A stretch of 64,000 nucleotides of DNA from Bacillota bacterium (GTDB lineage Bacteria > Bacillota > Clostridia > Christensenellales > Aristaeellaceae), in NCBI GenBank assembly GCA_023411395.1, contig JAEYOV010000071.1, forward strand, positions 62,001 to 126,000, written 5' to 3'. Under the pieces are notes generated by a model. That model was not told the origin of the DNA. It ran no database searches and saw nothing but the letters and a program-made list of their open reading frames with translations. Both the position numbers and the translations under genes were made by a program. Below, one piece after another: positions 9,511 to 18,150 of the stretch; position 1 is the stretch's first letter; every line of letters begins with the position of its first letter.

Positions 9511-10425
9511 TTGATCCTGTACTGGACGATACAAGCGCCCGGCGTTCCCCGCCACTGGACAAGCTTAATGCAGACTGCGGCGGATTGTGCTTTGGCGGCG
9601 GAGGGAATTACGCTCCCCTGCGGCATCGGCGTGACGGTGACGGATGACGGGGCGATCCGGGAAATCAACCGGGAAACAAGAAACATCGACGCGGCAACGG
9701 ATGTATTGTCCTTTCCCACGGTGAACTACAGGCAAGGCAAAACGGCCGGGCGGTCGTTGTGTTTGCTGAAAAGGGAGTACGACAGCGGCCTGGGCGTATG
9801 TTATCTTGGGGATGTGGTCCTTTCCGTGGATCACATGAAGGCCCAGGCCGCAGAATATGGCCATAGTGAGGAAAGGGAAGCGGCCTATTTGCTGGTGCAT
9901 GGCATTTGCCACCTGATGGGCTATGACCATGGGACAGGGGAAGAACAGGCGGTGATGCGCGCCATGGAGGAAAAGATTCTGAATATGATGAACTTGGGAA
10001 GAAACGAAAAGCAGAATCAGGTATCCGACGAAATATTGCTTAAGCTGGCGCGCCAGGCCATGGAGCGGTCCTATGCCCCGTACTCCAAATTCCAGGTGGG
10101 CGCGTGCGTACTCTGCGCCGACGGCCGCGTGTTCCAGGGCTGCAACGTGGAAAATGCTTCCTTTGGCCTTACCAACTGCGCGGAGCGGACGGCTATCTTT
10201 ACGGCGGTGAGCGAAGGCGCCACAGAATTTGAAGCCATCGCCATTGCCGCAAGAGGCGCGGCGCCCTGGCCCTGCGGCGCCTGCCGCCAGGTGCTCAACG
10301 AGTTTGCGCCGGACATCCGTGTGCTGGTTACCTGGGATAACGGCCAATCAGCCAGCGCGAAGTTGACCGATCTTTTGCCCCACGGCTTCGGCCCCAAGGA
10401 CCTGCCCGGGGAAAAAGAAAAATAA
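9511..10425 (+). CDS. Fused endoribonuclease YbeY and cytidine deaminase
   Basis: One 304-residue frame encodes two enzymes normally separate. Residues 1 to about 155 are YbeY, a zinc-dependent endoribonuclease needed for 16S rRNA maturation and ribosome quality control; the signature HGICHLMGYDH (His130, His134, His140) is intact. Residues about 170-300 are cytidine deaminase, which converts cytidine to uridine; zinc ligands appear in NCAERTA (near 222) and PCGACRQV (near 253). In B. subtilis ybeY, dgkA and cdd are separate and consecutive; here dgkA is absent and the flanking genes are joined in frame. The start is a TTG two bases after the upstream stop, with GGAGGA just before it. No internal Shine-Dalgarno sequence stands out at the junction. 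Confidence 0.88.
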   Translation: MILYWTIQAPGVPRHWTSLMQTAADCALAAEGITLPCGIGVTVTDDGAIREINRETRNIDAATDVLSFPTVNYRQGKTAGRSLCLLKREYDSGLGVCYLGDVVLSVDHMKAQAAEYGHSEEREAAYLLVHGICHLMGYDHGTGEEQAVMRAMEEKILNMMNLGRNEKQNQVSDEILLKLARQAMERSYAPYSKFQVGACVLCADGRVFQGCNVENASFGLTNCAERTAIFTAVSEGATEFEAIAIAARGAAPWPCGACRQVLNEFAPDIRVLVTWDNGQSASAKLTDLLPHGFGPKDLPGEKEK

Positions 10426-10440
10426 GGAGACAATGTTCTC

Positions 10441-11331
10441 ATGGAGAAAAAAGCGAATTTCCATTCCGGCTTTGTAGCCATCGTCGGCCGCCCCAATGTG
10501 GGAAAATCCACGCTGATGAACGCCTTCGTGGGGGAAAAGGTGGCCATCGTATCCAGCCGCCCCCAAACCACCCGCAACCGCATCATGGGTGTTTTGACGC
10601 AGGCGGACTGGCAGATCGTATTCCTGGACACCCCCGGCCTCCATACCCCCCGCACAAAGCTGGGGGAATACATGATCCAGTCGGTGAAGGACGCCATGGA
10701 CGGCATGGACGTGCTGCTGGTATTGGTGGATGCCACGGCTGTAGGTCCGCAGGACAGGAACATCGCCGCCTCCATGAGCGAAAAAAAGGTGCCAAGGATA
10801 TTGGTGCTCAACAAGATCGACCTGCTCCCCAAAGAAAGCTTGCTGGCCATCATCGCATCCTTTGCCCAGGCGAGCTATGACGCCATCGTGCCAATCAGCG
10901 CAAAAACGGGGGATGGGCTGGAGGAACTGAAAAAGGTGCTGGTGGACCGCCTGCCGGAAGGGCCCAAGTACTTCCCTGACGACATGATGACCGATCAGCC
11001 GGAGCGGCTGATCTGCGGGGAGCTGATTCGGGAAAAGGCGCTGATGCACCTCAAGGAGGAAGTACCCCACGGCATCGGCGTGGAAATGATGGCCATGAAC
11101 AAGCTCAATGACAGCTTCATGGAGATTCATGCCACCATCTATTGCGAGCGGGACGCCCACAAAGGCATCATCATCGGCAAGCATGGCTCCATGCTTCAAA
11201 GGATCGGCCAGGAAGCGCGCATGGATATTGAAAAGCTGCTGGGGATGCACGTGAATCTGAAGCTGTGGGTGAAGGTCCGGCCTGGTTGGCGCGACCGCAC
11301 CGATGATCTGCGTACGCTCGGTTATGAATAA
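10441..11331 (+). CDS. era: GTPase Era
   Basis: Era is an essential GTPase that binds 16S rRNA and assists 30S subunit assembly. The 296-residue protein has all G motifs: G1 GRPNVGKS (residues 16-23), G3 DTPG, G4 NKID and the SAKTGDG G5 region. The C-terminal KH RNA-binding domain follows, with GKHGSMLQRIGQEAR. The length is standard. It is the last gene of the yqfC-to-era unit and ends at a clear terminator. An AAGGAG site lies 11 bases before the ATG. Confidence 0.96.
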   Translation: MEKKANFHSGFVAIVGRPNVGKSTLMNAFVGEKVAIVSSRPQTTRNRIMGVLTQADWQIVFLDTPGLHTPRTKLGEYMIQSVKDAMDGMDVLLVLVDATAVGPQDRNIAASMSEKKVPRILVLNKIDLLPKESLLAIIASFAQASYDAIVPISAKTGDGLEELKKVLVDRLPEGPKYFPDDMMTDQPERLICGELIREKALMHLKEEVPHGIGVEMMAMNKLNDSFMEIHATIYCERDAHKGIIIGKHGSMLQRIGQEARMDIEKLLGMHVNLKLWVKVRPGWRDRTDDLRTLGYE

Positions 11332-11350
11332 GACGGCTGTTGCCTATACG

Positions 11351-11378
11351 GAGAAGGAGAAGCTCCTTCTCTATTTTT
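11351..11378 (+). terminator. Rho-independent terminator after era
   Basis: GAGAAGGAG (11351-11359) pairs with CTCCTTCTC (11363-11371) around a 3-base loop, followed by TATTTTT. Confidence 0.85.
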
Positions 11379-11414
11379 ATGCCAAAAAACCCGAACAATC
11401 CGCTTTAAAAATGC

Positions 11415-11443
11415 TGGCAATATTCGCCTTCATGTGATATAAT
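11415..11443 (+). promoter_or_regulatory. Promoter of purR
   Basis: A -35-like TGGCAA (11415-11420) and a consensus -10 TATAAT (11438-11443) are 17 bases apart, 41 bases before the purR ATG. Confidence 0.6.
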
Positions 11444-11483
11444 CCAAAAAGTGTTTCAAGTACGGCGCGGGAGTGTTGTGCTC

Positions 11484-12305
11484 ATGGATCGGATACGAAG
11501 GAACGAACGGATGGCGGCCATGACAAAAATACTGTCCGCCTCCCCCAACAGGATTTTTACGCTTTCCCATTTTTGCGATTTGTTCGGGGCGGCCAAATCC
11601 ACCATGAGCGAGGATATCGACATTCTCCGCTCGGTGGTGAAGACCTTTGGCCTGGGGGAACTGGATACAGTCACCGGCGCGGCAGGCGGCGTGCGCTACC
11701 GTCCCGTCATGGACAAGGATCAGGCCATCGCCTGCATTCAGGAGCTTTGTGCACAGCTCAGTTGCAAGGAGCGGGTGCTGCCCGGCGGCTTTCTGTATTT
11801 TTCCGATATTCTGTCCATGCCGGATGCGGTGAGCAGGATGGGCATGATCCTGGCCGGGAAATATTACCAGGAAGAGCCGGATTTTGTGCTCACCATGGAG
11901 ACAAAGGGCATTCCCGTGGCGCTGATGACGGCCCAGGCGCTGGGCGTGCCGCTGGTGATCGCACGGCGCTCCAGCAAGGTGTACGAGGGCTCCGCCGTGA
12001 ATATCAACTACGTGTCCGGCTCCTCCGGCAGGATTGAGACCATGTCGCTATCCCGCCGGGCGGTGAAGGAAAACCAAAGGGCGCTGATCGTGGACGATTT
12101 TTTGAAGGGCGGCGGCACCGCCAAGGGCATGGTAGACCTGATGCACGAGTTTTCCGTGACGGTGGTGGGCATGGCGTTTGTGATGGCCACCGCCCATCCG
12201 CAAAAGAAGCGTATCAGCGGGGAGAGGGCGCTGATGATTCTGGAGGAGATGGAGGACGAGGAGATCGTGGCCCAGGTGCGGCCCGCTGACTGGCTGTATG
12301 AATAG
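11484..12305 (+). CDS. purR: Pur operon regulator PurR (PRTase-fold)
   Basis: This 273-residue protein matches the Gram-positive PurR, which binds PurBox DNA and senses PRPP. Residues 1-75 form a winged-helix domain (RMAAMTKILSASPNRIFTL...AAKSTMSEDI). The remainder is a type I phosphoribosyltransferase fold with the PRPP loop ALIVDDFLKGGGTA near residue 200. The ATG at 11484 is chosen because it matches the family N-terminus and lies after a GGGAG site; a GTG just upstream is an alternative. It is followed closely by glmU, as in B. subtilis where purR, spoVG and glmU are neighbours; spoVG is missing here. Confidence 0.93.
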   Translation: MDRIRRNERMAAMTKILSASPNRIFTLSHFCDLFGAAKSTMSEDIDILRSVVKTFGLGELDTVTGAAGGVRYRPVMDKDQAIACIQELCAQLSCKERVLPGGFLYFSDILSMPDAVSRMGMILAGKYYQEEPDFVLTMETKGIPVALMTAQALGVPLVIARRSSKVYEGSAVNINYVSGSSGRIETMSLSRRAVKENQRALIVDDFLKGGGTAKGMVDLMHEFSVTVVGMAFVMATAHPQKKRISGERALMILEEMEDEEIVAQVRPADWLYE

Positions 12306-12345
12306 CTTTTTGCGTATCGCGTAGGATACAAATGAGGTGATTTGA

Positions 12346-13602
12346 ATGCAAAGCATTTTACCGCTTTTACTGCTGCCAGATGTGGCGCAAGGAGATCATG
12401 AAGGAGCAAGCCCTATTGCCATCCATCCCCTTTTGGGGAAGCCTGTGTTCAGCCATGCCATGAAAACGCTGGAAACGGTTGCGGGCACCTGCCTGATGGT
12501 GCCGGAACATGGCGGCGTACAGGCGGCACAGCGCATATATGCCTGTGAAAGAAAATTTGCCAACGGGTTTGCGGAGGCAGCATTTTCTGTCTCCAGGGGC
12601 AAGGTGCTTTTGGTGCGTGGCGACATGCCCTGCTTGCAGCCGGAAACACTGGAATTTTTGCTGGCGGCGGTGGAAGGGGATGTAAAGGCTTCCTTTCTGC
12701 AATGGCAGGGGGAGGATTTGGAACAGGAACCGGGGCTCAGGCTGGGCGGCACCGCCTACTGCTTTGACGCGCAGGCGCTTCAAAAGGTGCTGTCCGCCTG
12801 GGACGACGGGGAGTGCACGCCTTTGGATGCCTTGACGGCGATTTCGGAGCAGGGCATGAAGGTTGCCCCCGTGGCCGCCGGGGGGGAAGAGCTGATCTCC
12901 GTCCGTACCCTAATGGATTTTGCCAGCGCCTTCGCTTGCCTGCAGGAAAGAATTAACAGTTGGCATATGTCCCAGGGCGTTACAATTCTGGTACCGGGCT
13001 CCACGTATATCGACGCGGATGTGGTGATCGGACCGGATACTGTGATCTATCCCGGCTGCCATCTGCAGCAAGGCAGCCAAATTGGCGCAAGCTGCACCCT
13101 GCTGCCAAACTGCCGGCTGAACGGCGCTGTTCTTATGGATGATGTGACGGTGGAAAGCAGCGTGCTCCTTCACTGCCAGGTGGGGGCGGGGACGACGGTA
13201 GGGCCCTTCGCCTACCTCCGGCCCGACAGTATGATCGGGGAGAAGTGCCGCATCGGCGACTTCGTGGAAATCAAGAACAGCAGCATCGGCAGCGGCACCA
13301 AGGTATCGCATCTGGCGTATGTGGGCGACGGCGACGTAGGCAAAAACATCAACCTGAGCTGCGGCGTGGTGTTTACCAACTACGACGGCAGGCACAAGCA
13401 CCGCACCACCGTTGAGGATGACGCCTTTGTCGGCTGCAACGTCAATCTGGTCGCGCCGGTCAGGGTGGGCAGGGAAGCCTATGTGGCCGCCGGCTCCACC
13501 GTCACCGAGGATGTTCCGGATGGGGCGCTGTACGTGGCCCGCGCCCGGGGGACCATCAAGGAGGGCTGGGTGGAAAAACGCAAGGAGGCCGGGAAACTCT
13601 AA
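12346..13602 (+). CDS. GlmU-like protein with intact acetyltransferase and degenerate uridylyltransferase domain
   Basis: GlmU normally makes UDP-GlcNAc through a C-terminal acetyltransferase and an N-terminal uridylyltransferase. In this 418-residue protein the left-handed beta-helix half (from about residue 215) is well kept: RPDSMIGEKCRIGDFVEIK, the catalytic-His segment SHLAYVGD (about 321), and NYDGRHKH. The N-terminal half is about 20 residues shorter than usual and lacks the nucleotide-binding LxxAAGxGTRM loop; the start reads MQSILPLLLLPDVAQGDHEG. Only fragments such as LLGKPVFSH and VLLVRGDMPCLQPETL remain recognisable. It therefore probably acetylates glucosamine-1-phosphate but may not transfer UMP, unless a separate pyrophosphorylase does so. 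The synteny (purR-glmU-pth-mfd) is canonical. The ATG has a GAGGTGA site. Confidence 0.82.
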   Translation: MQSILPLLLLPDVAQGDHEGASPIAIHPLLGKPVFSHAMKTLETVAGTCLMVPEHGGVQAAQRIYACERKFANGFAEAAFSVSRGKVLLVRGDMPCLQPETLEFLLAAVEGDVKASFLQWQGEDLEQEPGLRLGGTAYCFDAQALQKVLSAWDDGECTPLDALTAISEQGMKVAPVAAGGEELISVRTLMDFASAFACLQERINSWHMSQGVTILVPGSTYIDADVVIGPDTVIYPGCHLQQGSQIGASCTLLPNCRLNGAVLMDDVTVESSVLLHCQVGAGTTVGPFAYLRPDSMIGEKCRIGDFVEIKNSSIGSGTKVSHLAYVGDGDVGKNINLSCGVVFTNYDGRHKHRTTVEDDAFVGCNVNLVAPVRVGREAYVAAGSTVTEDVPDGALYVARARGTIKEGWVEKRKEAGKL

Positions 13603-13686
13603 TTCAACGGAAGATAACCGCACGAATCGGGAAAATGGCGTATACCGCTGTTTTCTCGAAAAGGCGTTTTTGGAGGATTGCTTTTT

Positions 13687-14253
13687 ATGTTCTTGATCGT
13701 GGGGCTGGGGAATCCGGGTTTAAAATATGAGCATACACGCCATAACGTGGGCTTTGACGTGGTGGAGGTCCTCAGCCAGAAGCTGAATTTGCCCGTCAAC
13801 CATTCAAAGTGCCAGGCCCAGGTGGGTGAGGGGACATATGAAGGCCAGCGCATTGCATTATGCCGGCCCCAGACGTATATGAACCTGAGCGGCCAGAGCG
13901 TGCAGAAGCTTTTGCATTGGTACAAGGTACAGCCCGAAAACCTGCTGGTGATCTACGACGATGTGGACCTGCCTCCCGGCAAGCTGCGGGTGAGGCCCTC
14001 CGGCGGTCCCGGCACCCACAACGGCATGCGCTCCATCGTGGATGAGACCGGAAGCGAAGCCTTTCCCCGCATCCGGGTTGGTATTGGCGACAGGCCGGAA
14101 GGCTGGGAGCTTGCTGATTGGGTAACTTCACACTACGCCACAAAGGAAGAGCGGCAGGCCGCCTTTGACGCTTACCTGCTGGCGGCGGACGCGGCCTTGT
14201 GCTTTGTCAAGGAAGGCATCGAGGCGGCCATGCGCAAGTTCAACGGGAAGTAG
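13687..14253 (+). CDS. pth: Peptidyl-tRNA hydrolase
   Basis: Pth releases tRNA from prematurely terminated peptidyl-tRNA. The 188-residue protein has GLGNPG (residues 6-11), the catalytic His19 in TRHNVGFD, YMNLSG, and YDDVDLPPGKLRVR with the conserved Asp. The ATG at 13687 has a GGAGG site ten bases upstream; the frame is open slightly further upstream. It lies between glmU and mfd, as expected. Confidence 0.95.
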   Translation: MFLIVGLGNPGLKYEHTRHNVGFDVVEVLSQKLNLPVNHSKCQAQVGEGTYEGQRIALCRPQTYMNLSGQSVQKLLHWYKVQPENLLVIYDDVDLPPGKLRVRPSGGPGTHNGMRSIVDETGSEAFPRIRVGIGDRPEGWELADWVTSHYATKEERQAAFDAYLLAADAALCFVKEGIEAAMRKFNGK

Positions 14254-14280
14254 CGTCAGGTTAGCAAAGAGTCAAACAAA

Positions 14281-14453
14281 CTTCCGGGGATGCAATGAAG
14301 GGGCGGAACCCCTTCATTTGAAATCGCTTCGGCTGGCTTTGCCAGCCGGGCAGGGGTTTTCGTAGCAAACATTCCTAGCACTTTTCACCGGCCGTGGGCA
14401 GAGCCCGCAGGTGAAAAGTGAGAATCCGCGAAAATGAGTATCATTTTCGCGGA
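14281..14453. repeat. Multi-hairpin intergenic repeat, copy in plus orientation
   Basis: Four consecutive dyads fill the pth-mfd spacer: AATGAAGGGG/CCCCTTCATT (14294-14318), GGCTGGC/GCCAGCC (14331-14347), CACTTTTCACC/GGTGAAAAGTG (14379-14420) and a 13-bp stem TCCGCGAAAATGA/TCATTTTCGCGGA (14425-14453). The same module order (CGGGGATGCAATGAAGG, CCCCTTCATTTG, a pyrimidine-rich dyad, GCGAAAAGTG, a terminal TCGCGAAA dyad) recurs in inverted orientation at about 39174-39448. It is thus a dispersed repeat rather than a simple terminator. It probably also stabilises or ends the upstream transcript. Confidence 0.65.
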
Positions 14454-14479
14454 AATCGGTACGAAGGGTTATAACAGAA

Positions 14480-17400
14480 ATGAAACAAGCGCTATTCTCT
14501 GTGCTCAAGGGGAGCGAATCCTTTGCCATACTGCTGGACGGTGTCAAAAAGGAACGGGTCGTTTCCGTATACGGCCTGTCGGAGGGGCAGCGTGCTTATG
14601 TGGCTGCCGCCCTTCACTTTTTAACCGGGCGGCAGGTGTTGCTGGTTTTGAACAATGAGCTTCATTCCAACCGGGCGGCGGAGGATATATCCCAACTGCT
14701 CGATGGCCGCTGCGCTGCGCTGCCCGCGCAGGAGCTGGAGTTTGGCCGGGGCGCGTCCAGCCACGAAAGCGCCTGGCGGCGGCTGGAAACGCTTCACCGT
14801 GTTCTTAAAGGCGAGGTGGCCGTGCTTTGCGCCCCCGCCGAAGCGCTGATGAACCGCCATATGGCTCCCGAGGTCTTCCGCCAGGCGACCATCCGCCTTG
14901 CCCCGGGCTCCAACTTCGACCCGCAGGTATTGGTGGAAAGGCTTGTGAAGAACGGCTACGAGCGAGTGAACATGGTGGAGGGCAAGGGGCAGTGCGCCCT
15001 GCGCGGCGCCATTGTGGATGTGTATCCGCCCAGCGAACCGAACGCCCTGCGCATGGAGTTTTTCGACGACGAAGTGGATTCCATCCGCACGTTTGACTGC
15101 ATCACCCAGCGCAGCATGCTCAAACTGAAGGAGGCCGTTTTGCCGCCCGCCGCTGAAGTGCTGGTGGATGGCATCGACTGCGTTCAGGCGGCGGCACGGA
15201 TGCGGGCTTGCCTCAAGCAGCGCGCCGGGGCGGGGGAGGAAGCGCCCCTGTTGTACAAGGAGCTTCCTCCTTTGCCGGAGGATGATGAGGATGATCTGCC
15301 CTCCTTCTTCGCGGATAACGCGCCGGAACCGAAGCCCGTTCCCGTACAGCCGGGAACGGCGCTGGAGCGGCTGACGGCCCAAAGCCATGATGACGCCGAC
15401 AGGCTGGAAAGCGGCTTTCCCTTCCGCCGGATGCAAAACTGGGTCCATGTGCTGAGCCCGGAAACGGCGTCGCTTATGGCCTGGCTGCCGGAGGCGGTCA
15501 TCATGATCGACCAGCCGGACCAATTTCAGGACCGCATCAAGGGCCGCACACTGAGCTTTCAGGAGGATTTCAAGACTGCCCTGGAGCGGGGTGAGGCCGT
15601 GGCTGCCCAGGCGGATTTGCTTTTTGATTACGGCGAGGTGCTCAGCCATGTAAAGGGCCGCACCGTCGTCACACTGTCGGACTTTCTGCGTGGCATGGGC
15701 CTATTGAAGCCCGATGTGCTGGTGGAGTTAAGTGGCGTCAATGCCCACGCTTATCAATCCAACATCCATGATCTGGCCGGCGACTGCCGCAAATGGAAGG
15801 AGGAAGGGTATTGCATTGCGCTTTTGACGGGCGGAACGGCCCGCGGCAAGCGTCTGGAGAAGGCGCTGTCGGAGATGGACGTGCCCGCCCTGTTTGTAGA
15901 AACGCTGGAGAACAACCTCATCATCGGGGAAGTGCTGCTCCTGCCGCTCACCTTATCGAAGGGCTTCATCTGGCCGGAAGCGAAATTGGCCATCGTCTCT
16001 GACAGCGACATCTACGGCGCGGGCTACCGCAAGGCACGGACAAGGCGCAACACCGGCGAGCGTATCGCCGCTTTCACCGATCTTACCGTAGGCGATTACG
16101 TGGTGCACGAAACCCACGGTGTAGGCATCTACCAGGGCACCATCCGGCTGCAGAGCGAAGGCACCTACAGGGACTACCTGTTCATCCAGTATCAGGGCAG
16201 CGACAAGCTGTACGTGCCCACGGATCAGTTGGACAGGGTTCAAAGATTCATCGGCTCCCAGGGACAGCCGCCGAAACTGAACAAGCTGGGGGGAGGGGAG
16301 TGGCAGCGGCAGAAGGCCAGGGTGAAGGCCGGCATCAAGGCCATGGCCTTTGACCTGCTGGCGCTATATGGCAAGCGCCAGGCGCAAAAGGGTCACGCCT
16401 TTGCCAAGGATACCATCTGGCAGCGCCAGTTCGAGGATAATTTCCCTTATGAACTGACGCCCGACCAGCAGCAAAGCATACAGGATATCACGCGGGACAT
16501 GGAGGCTGCCATCAACATGGACCGGCTCCTGTGCGGCGACGTAGGCTACGGCAAGACGGAGGTGGCCTTGCGGGCTGCCTTTAAGGCGGTGATGGACAAC
16601 AAGCAGGTCGCCTTCCTGGCCCCCACCACCATCCTAGCCCAGCAGCACTACAATACCATCCAAAAGCGCTTCACCGGCTTTCCCGTGGAAGGCGATGTAT
16701 TGAGCCGTTTCCGCCCGCCCAAGGAGCAGAAGGAGGTACTTGCAAACCTGAAAGAGGGCAAGGTTGACATCATTGTGGGCACCCATCGGCTTTTGAATAA
16801 GGACGTGGTCTTTCGCGACCTGGGCCTTCTCATTGTGGACGAGGAGCAGCGCTTTGGCGTATCCCACAAGGAGATCATCAAGAATATGAAGTCCACGGTG
16901 GATGTGCTTACGCTCTCCGCAACGCCCATCCCAAGAACGCTGCACATGTCCATGGTGGGTATTAGGGACATGAGCCTTTTGGAAACGCCGCCGGAGGAAC
17001 GGTTCCCGGTGCAGACCCACGTGCTGGAGTATGCCGACGGGCTGATCCGCGACGCGATTTTGCGGGAGCTTGCCAGGGGCGGGCAGGTGTACTTTTTGTA
17101 TAACCGCGTCCGCTCCATCGAGCAGTTTTACGCGCGCTTGAAGCAGCTTGTGCCGGAAGCGAGAATTGCCATTGCCCACGGGCAGATGAAAGAGAACGCG
17201 CTGGAAGATGTGATGATGGACTTTTACGACGGCACGTATGACGTGCTGCTGTGCACCACCATCATCGAAAGCGGCCTGGACATCCCCACGGCCAATACGC
17301 TGATCGTGTTCGATGCCGACCGCTTCGGGCTTTCCCAGCTATACCAGTTGCGCGGGCGGGTGGGGCGCAGCAACCGGCAGGCCTACGCCTATTTCACCGT

Positions 17401-18094
17401 CCGGCCGGACAGGATGGTGAGTGAAACGGCACAAAAGCGGCTGGCCGCCATCCGGGAGTTTACCGAATTTGGCGCGGGCTTCCGCATCGCCATGCGCGAC
17501 CTGGAAATACGGGGCTCCGGGAACATCCTGGGGCCGGAGCAGCACGGGCACTTGAGCGCCGTGGGCTACGACATGTACTGCAAGCTCATCGAGGAAACCA
17601 TACGGGAGGTACGTGGCGATCAGGGGCCCGCCGGCGTGATGGAAACCCGTATCGAGCTGAAGGTGAACGCCTTCCTGCCCGCGGATTATGTGCCCGACGA
17701 ACGCCAGCGCATGGAAATCTACAAGCGCATCTCCCTGCTGGAGGACAGGGCCGGCCGGGAGGATATTGAGGAGGAGCTTCTGGACCGTTTCGGCGAAGCA
17801 CCGGAGGCGGTGGTAAGTTTGCTGGACATCGCCCACTTGAAGGCGCTGTGCCGCAGGCTGGGCATCTTCCACGTATCCCACAAGGCGTTCACGCTTTGCA
17901 TGCGGCTGGAGGAGACGCATGTGCCCGATCCCATGAAATTGATCGACGCGCTTTCGCAAACCGACAAAAGGCTGATCCTCTCCGCCGCCAAGACCCCGGC
18001 GCTGTTATTGAAGGATACAAGGCTCACGGTAGAGGAAATGCTTCCCCTTGCAGTGAAGCTGCTGGAAAAGGTCGTGGCGCTGATCCATGCATAG
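14480..18094 (+). CDS. mfd: Transcription-repair coupling factor Mfd
   Basis: Mfd removes RNA polymerase stalled at DNA lesions and recruits UvrA. The 1204-residue protein has the UvrB-homology N-terminal module (1 to about 340), the CarD-like RNA polymerase-interacting domain (TVGDYVVHETHGVGIY near 535), and an SF2 helicase core with Walker A GDVGYGKTE (about 686) and DEEQRFG (about 787). The TRG region and C-terminal D7 domain follow. It is slightly longer than usual because of an acidic, proline-rich linker near residues 260-300 (PEDDEDDLPSFF). It ends the purR-to-mfd block and converges on the GntR gene. Confidence 0.96.
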   Translation: MKQALFSVLKGSESFAILLDGVKKERVVSVYGLSEGQRAYVAAALHFLTGRQVLLVLNNELHSNRAAEDISQLLDGRCAALPAQELEFGRGASSHESAWRRLETLHRVLKGEVAVLCAPAEALMNRHMAPEVFRQATIRLAPGSNFDPQVLVERLVKNGYERVNMVEGKGQCALRGAIVDVYPPSEPNALRMEFFDDEVDSIRTFDCITQRSMLKLKEAVLPPAAEVLVDGIDCVQAAARMRACLKQRAGAGEEAPLLYKELPPLPEDDEDDLPSFFADNAPEPKPVPVQPGTALERLTAQSHDDADRLESGFPFRRMQNWVHVLSPETASLMAWLPEAVIMIDQPDQFQDRIKGRTLSFQEDFKTALERGEAVAAQADLLFDYGEVLSHVKGRTVVTLSDFLRGMGLLKPDVLVELSGVNAHAYQSNIHDLAGDCRKWKEEGYCIALLTGGTARGKRLEKALSEMDVPALFVETLENNLIIGEVLLLPLTLSKGFIWPEAKLAIVSDSDIYGAGYRKARTRRNTGERIAAFTDLTVGDYVVHETHGVGIYQGTIRLQSEGTYRDYLFIQYQGSDKLYVPTDQLDRVQRFIGSQGQPPKLNKLGGGEWQRQKARVKAGIKAMAFDLLALYGKRQAQKGHAFAKDTIWQRQFEDNFPYELTPDQQQSIQDITRDMEAAINMDRLLCGDVGYGKTEVALRAAFKAVMDNKQVAFLAPTTILAQQHYNTIQKRFTGFPVEGDVLSRFRPPKEQKEVLANLKEGKVDIIVGTHRLLNKDVVFRDLGLLIVDEEQRFGVSHKEIIKNMKSTVDVLTLSATPIPRTLHMSMVGIRDMSLLETPPEERFPVQTHVLEYADGLIRDAILRELARGGQVYFLYNRVRSIEQFYARLKQLVPEARIAIAHGQMKENALEDVMMDFYDGTYDVLLCTTIIESGLDIPTANTLIVFDADRFGLSQLYQLRGRVGRSNRQAYAYFTVRPDRMVSETAQKRLAAIREFTEFGAGFRIAMRDLEIRGSGNILGPEQHGHLSAVGYDMYCKLIEETIREVRGDQGPAGVMETRIELKVNAFLPADYVPDERQRMEIYKRISLLEDRAGREDIEEELLDRFGEAPEAVVSLLDIAHLKALCRRLGIFHVSHKAFTLCMRLEETHVPDPMKLIDALSQTDKRLILSAAKTPALLLKDTRLTVEEMLPLAVKLLEKVVALIHA

Positions 18095-18102
18095 GTCATT
18101 AT

Positions 18103-18146
18103 AGATTCAAAACCTTAACGCGTTGAGCTGCGTTAAGGTTTTGAAT
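18103..18146. terminator. Long perfect hairpin between convergent mfd and gntR
   Basis: GATTCAAAACCTTAACGC (18103-18120) and its exact complement (18129-18146) form an 18-bp stem with an 8-base loop. It lies four bases before the stop of the leftward gntR gene and eight after mfd. No strong T-tract follows on either side, so it may act as a bidirectional transcript end-point or block read-through antisense transcription. Confidence 0.6.
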
Positions 18147-18150
18147 CATT

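Noticed and set aside
14281..14453. Cluster of palindromes considered as a CRISPR-like array
   Set aside because: The dyads differ from one another, there are no equal-length spacers and no cas genes in the window.
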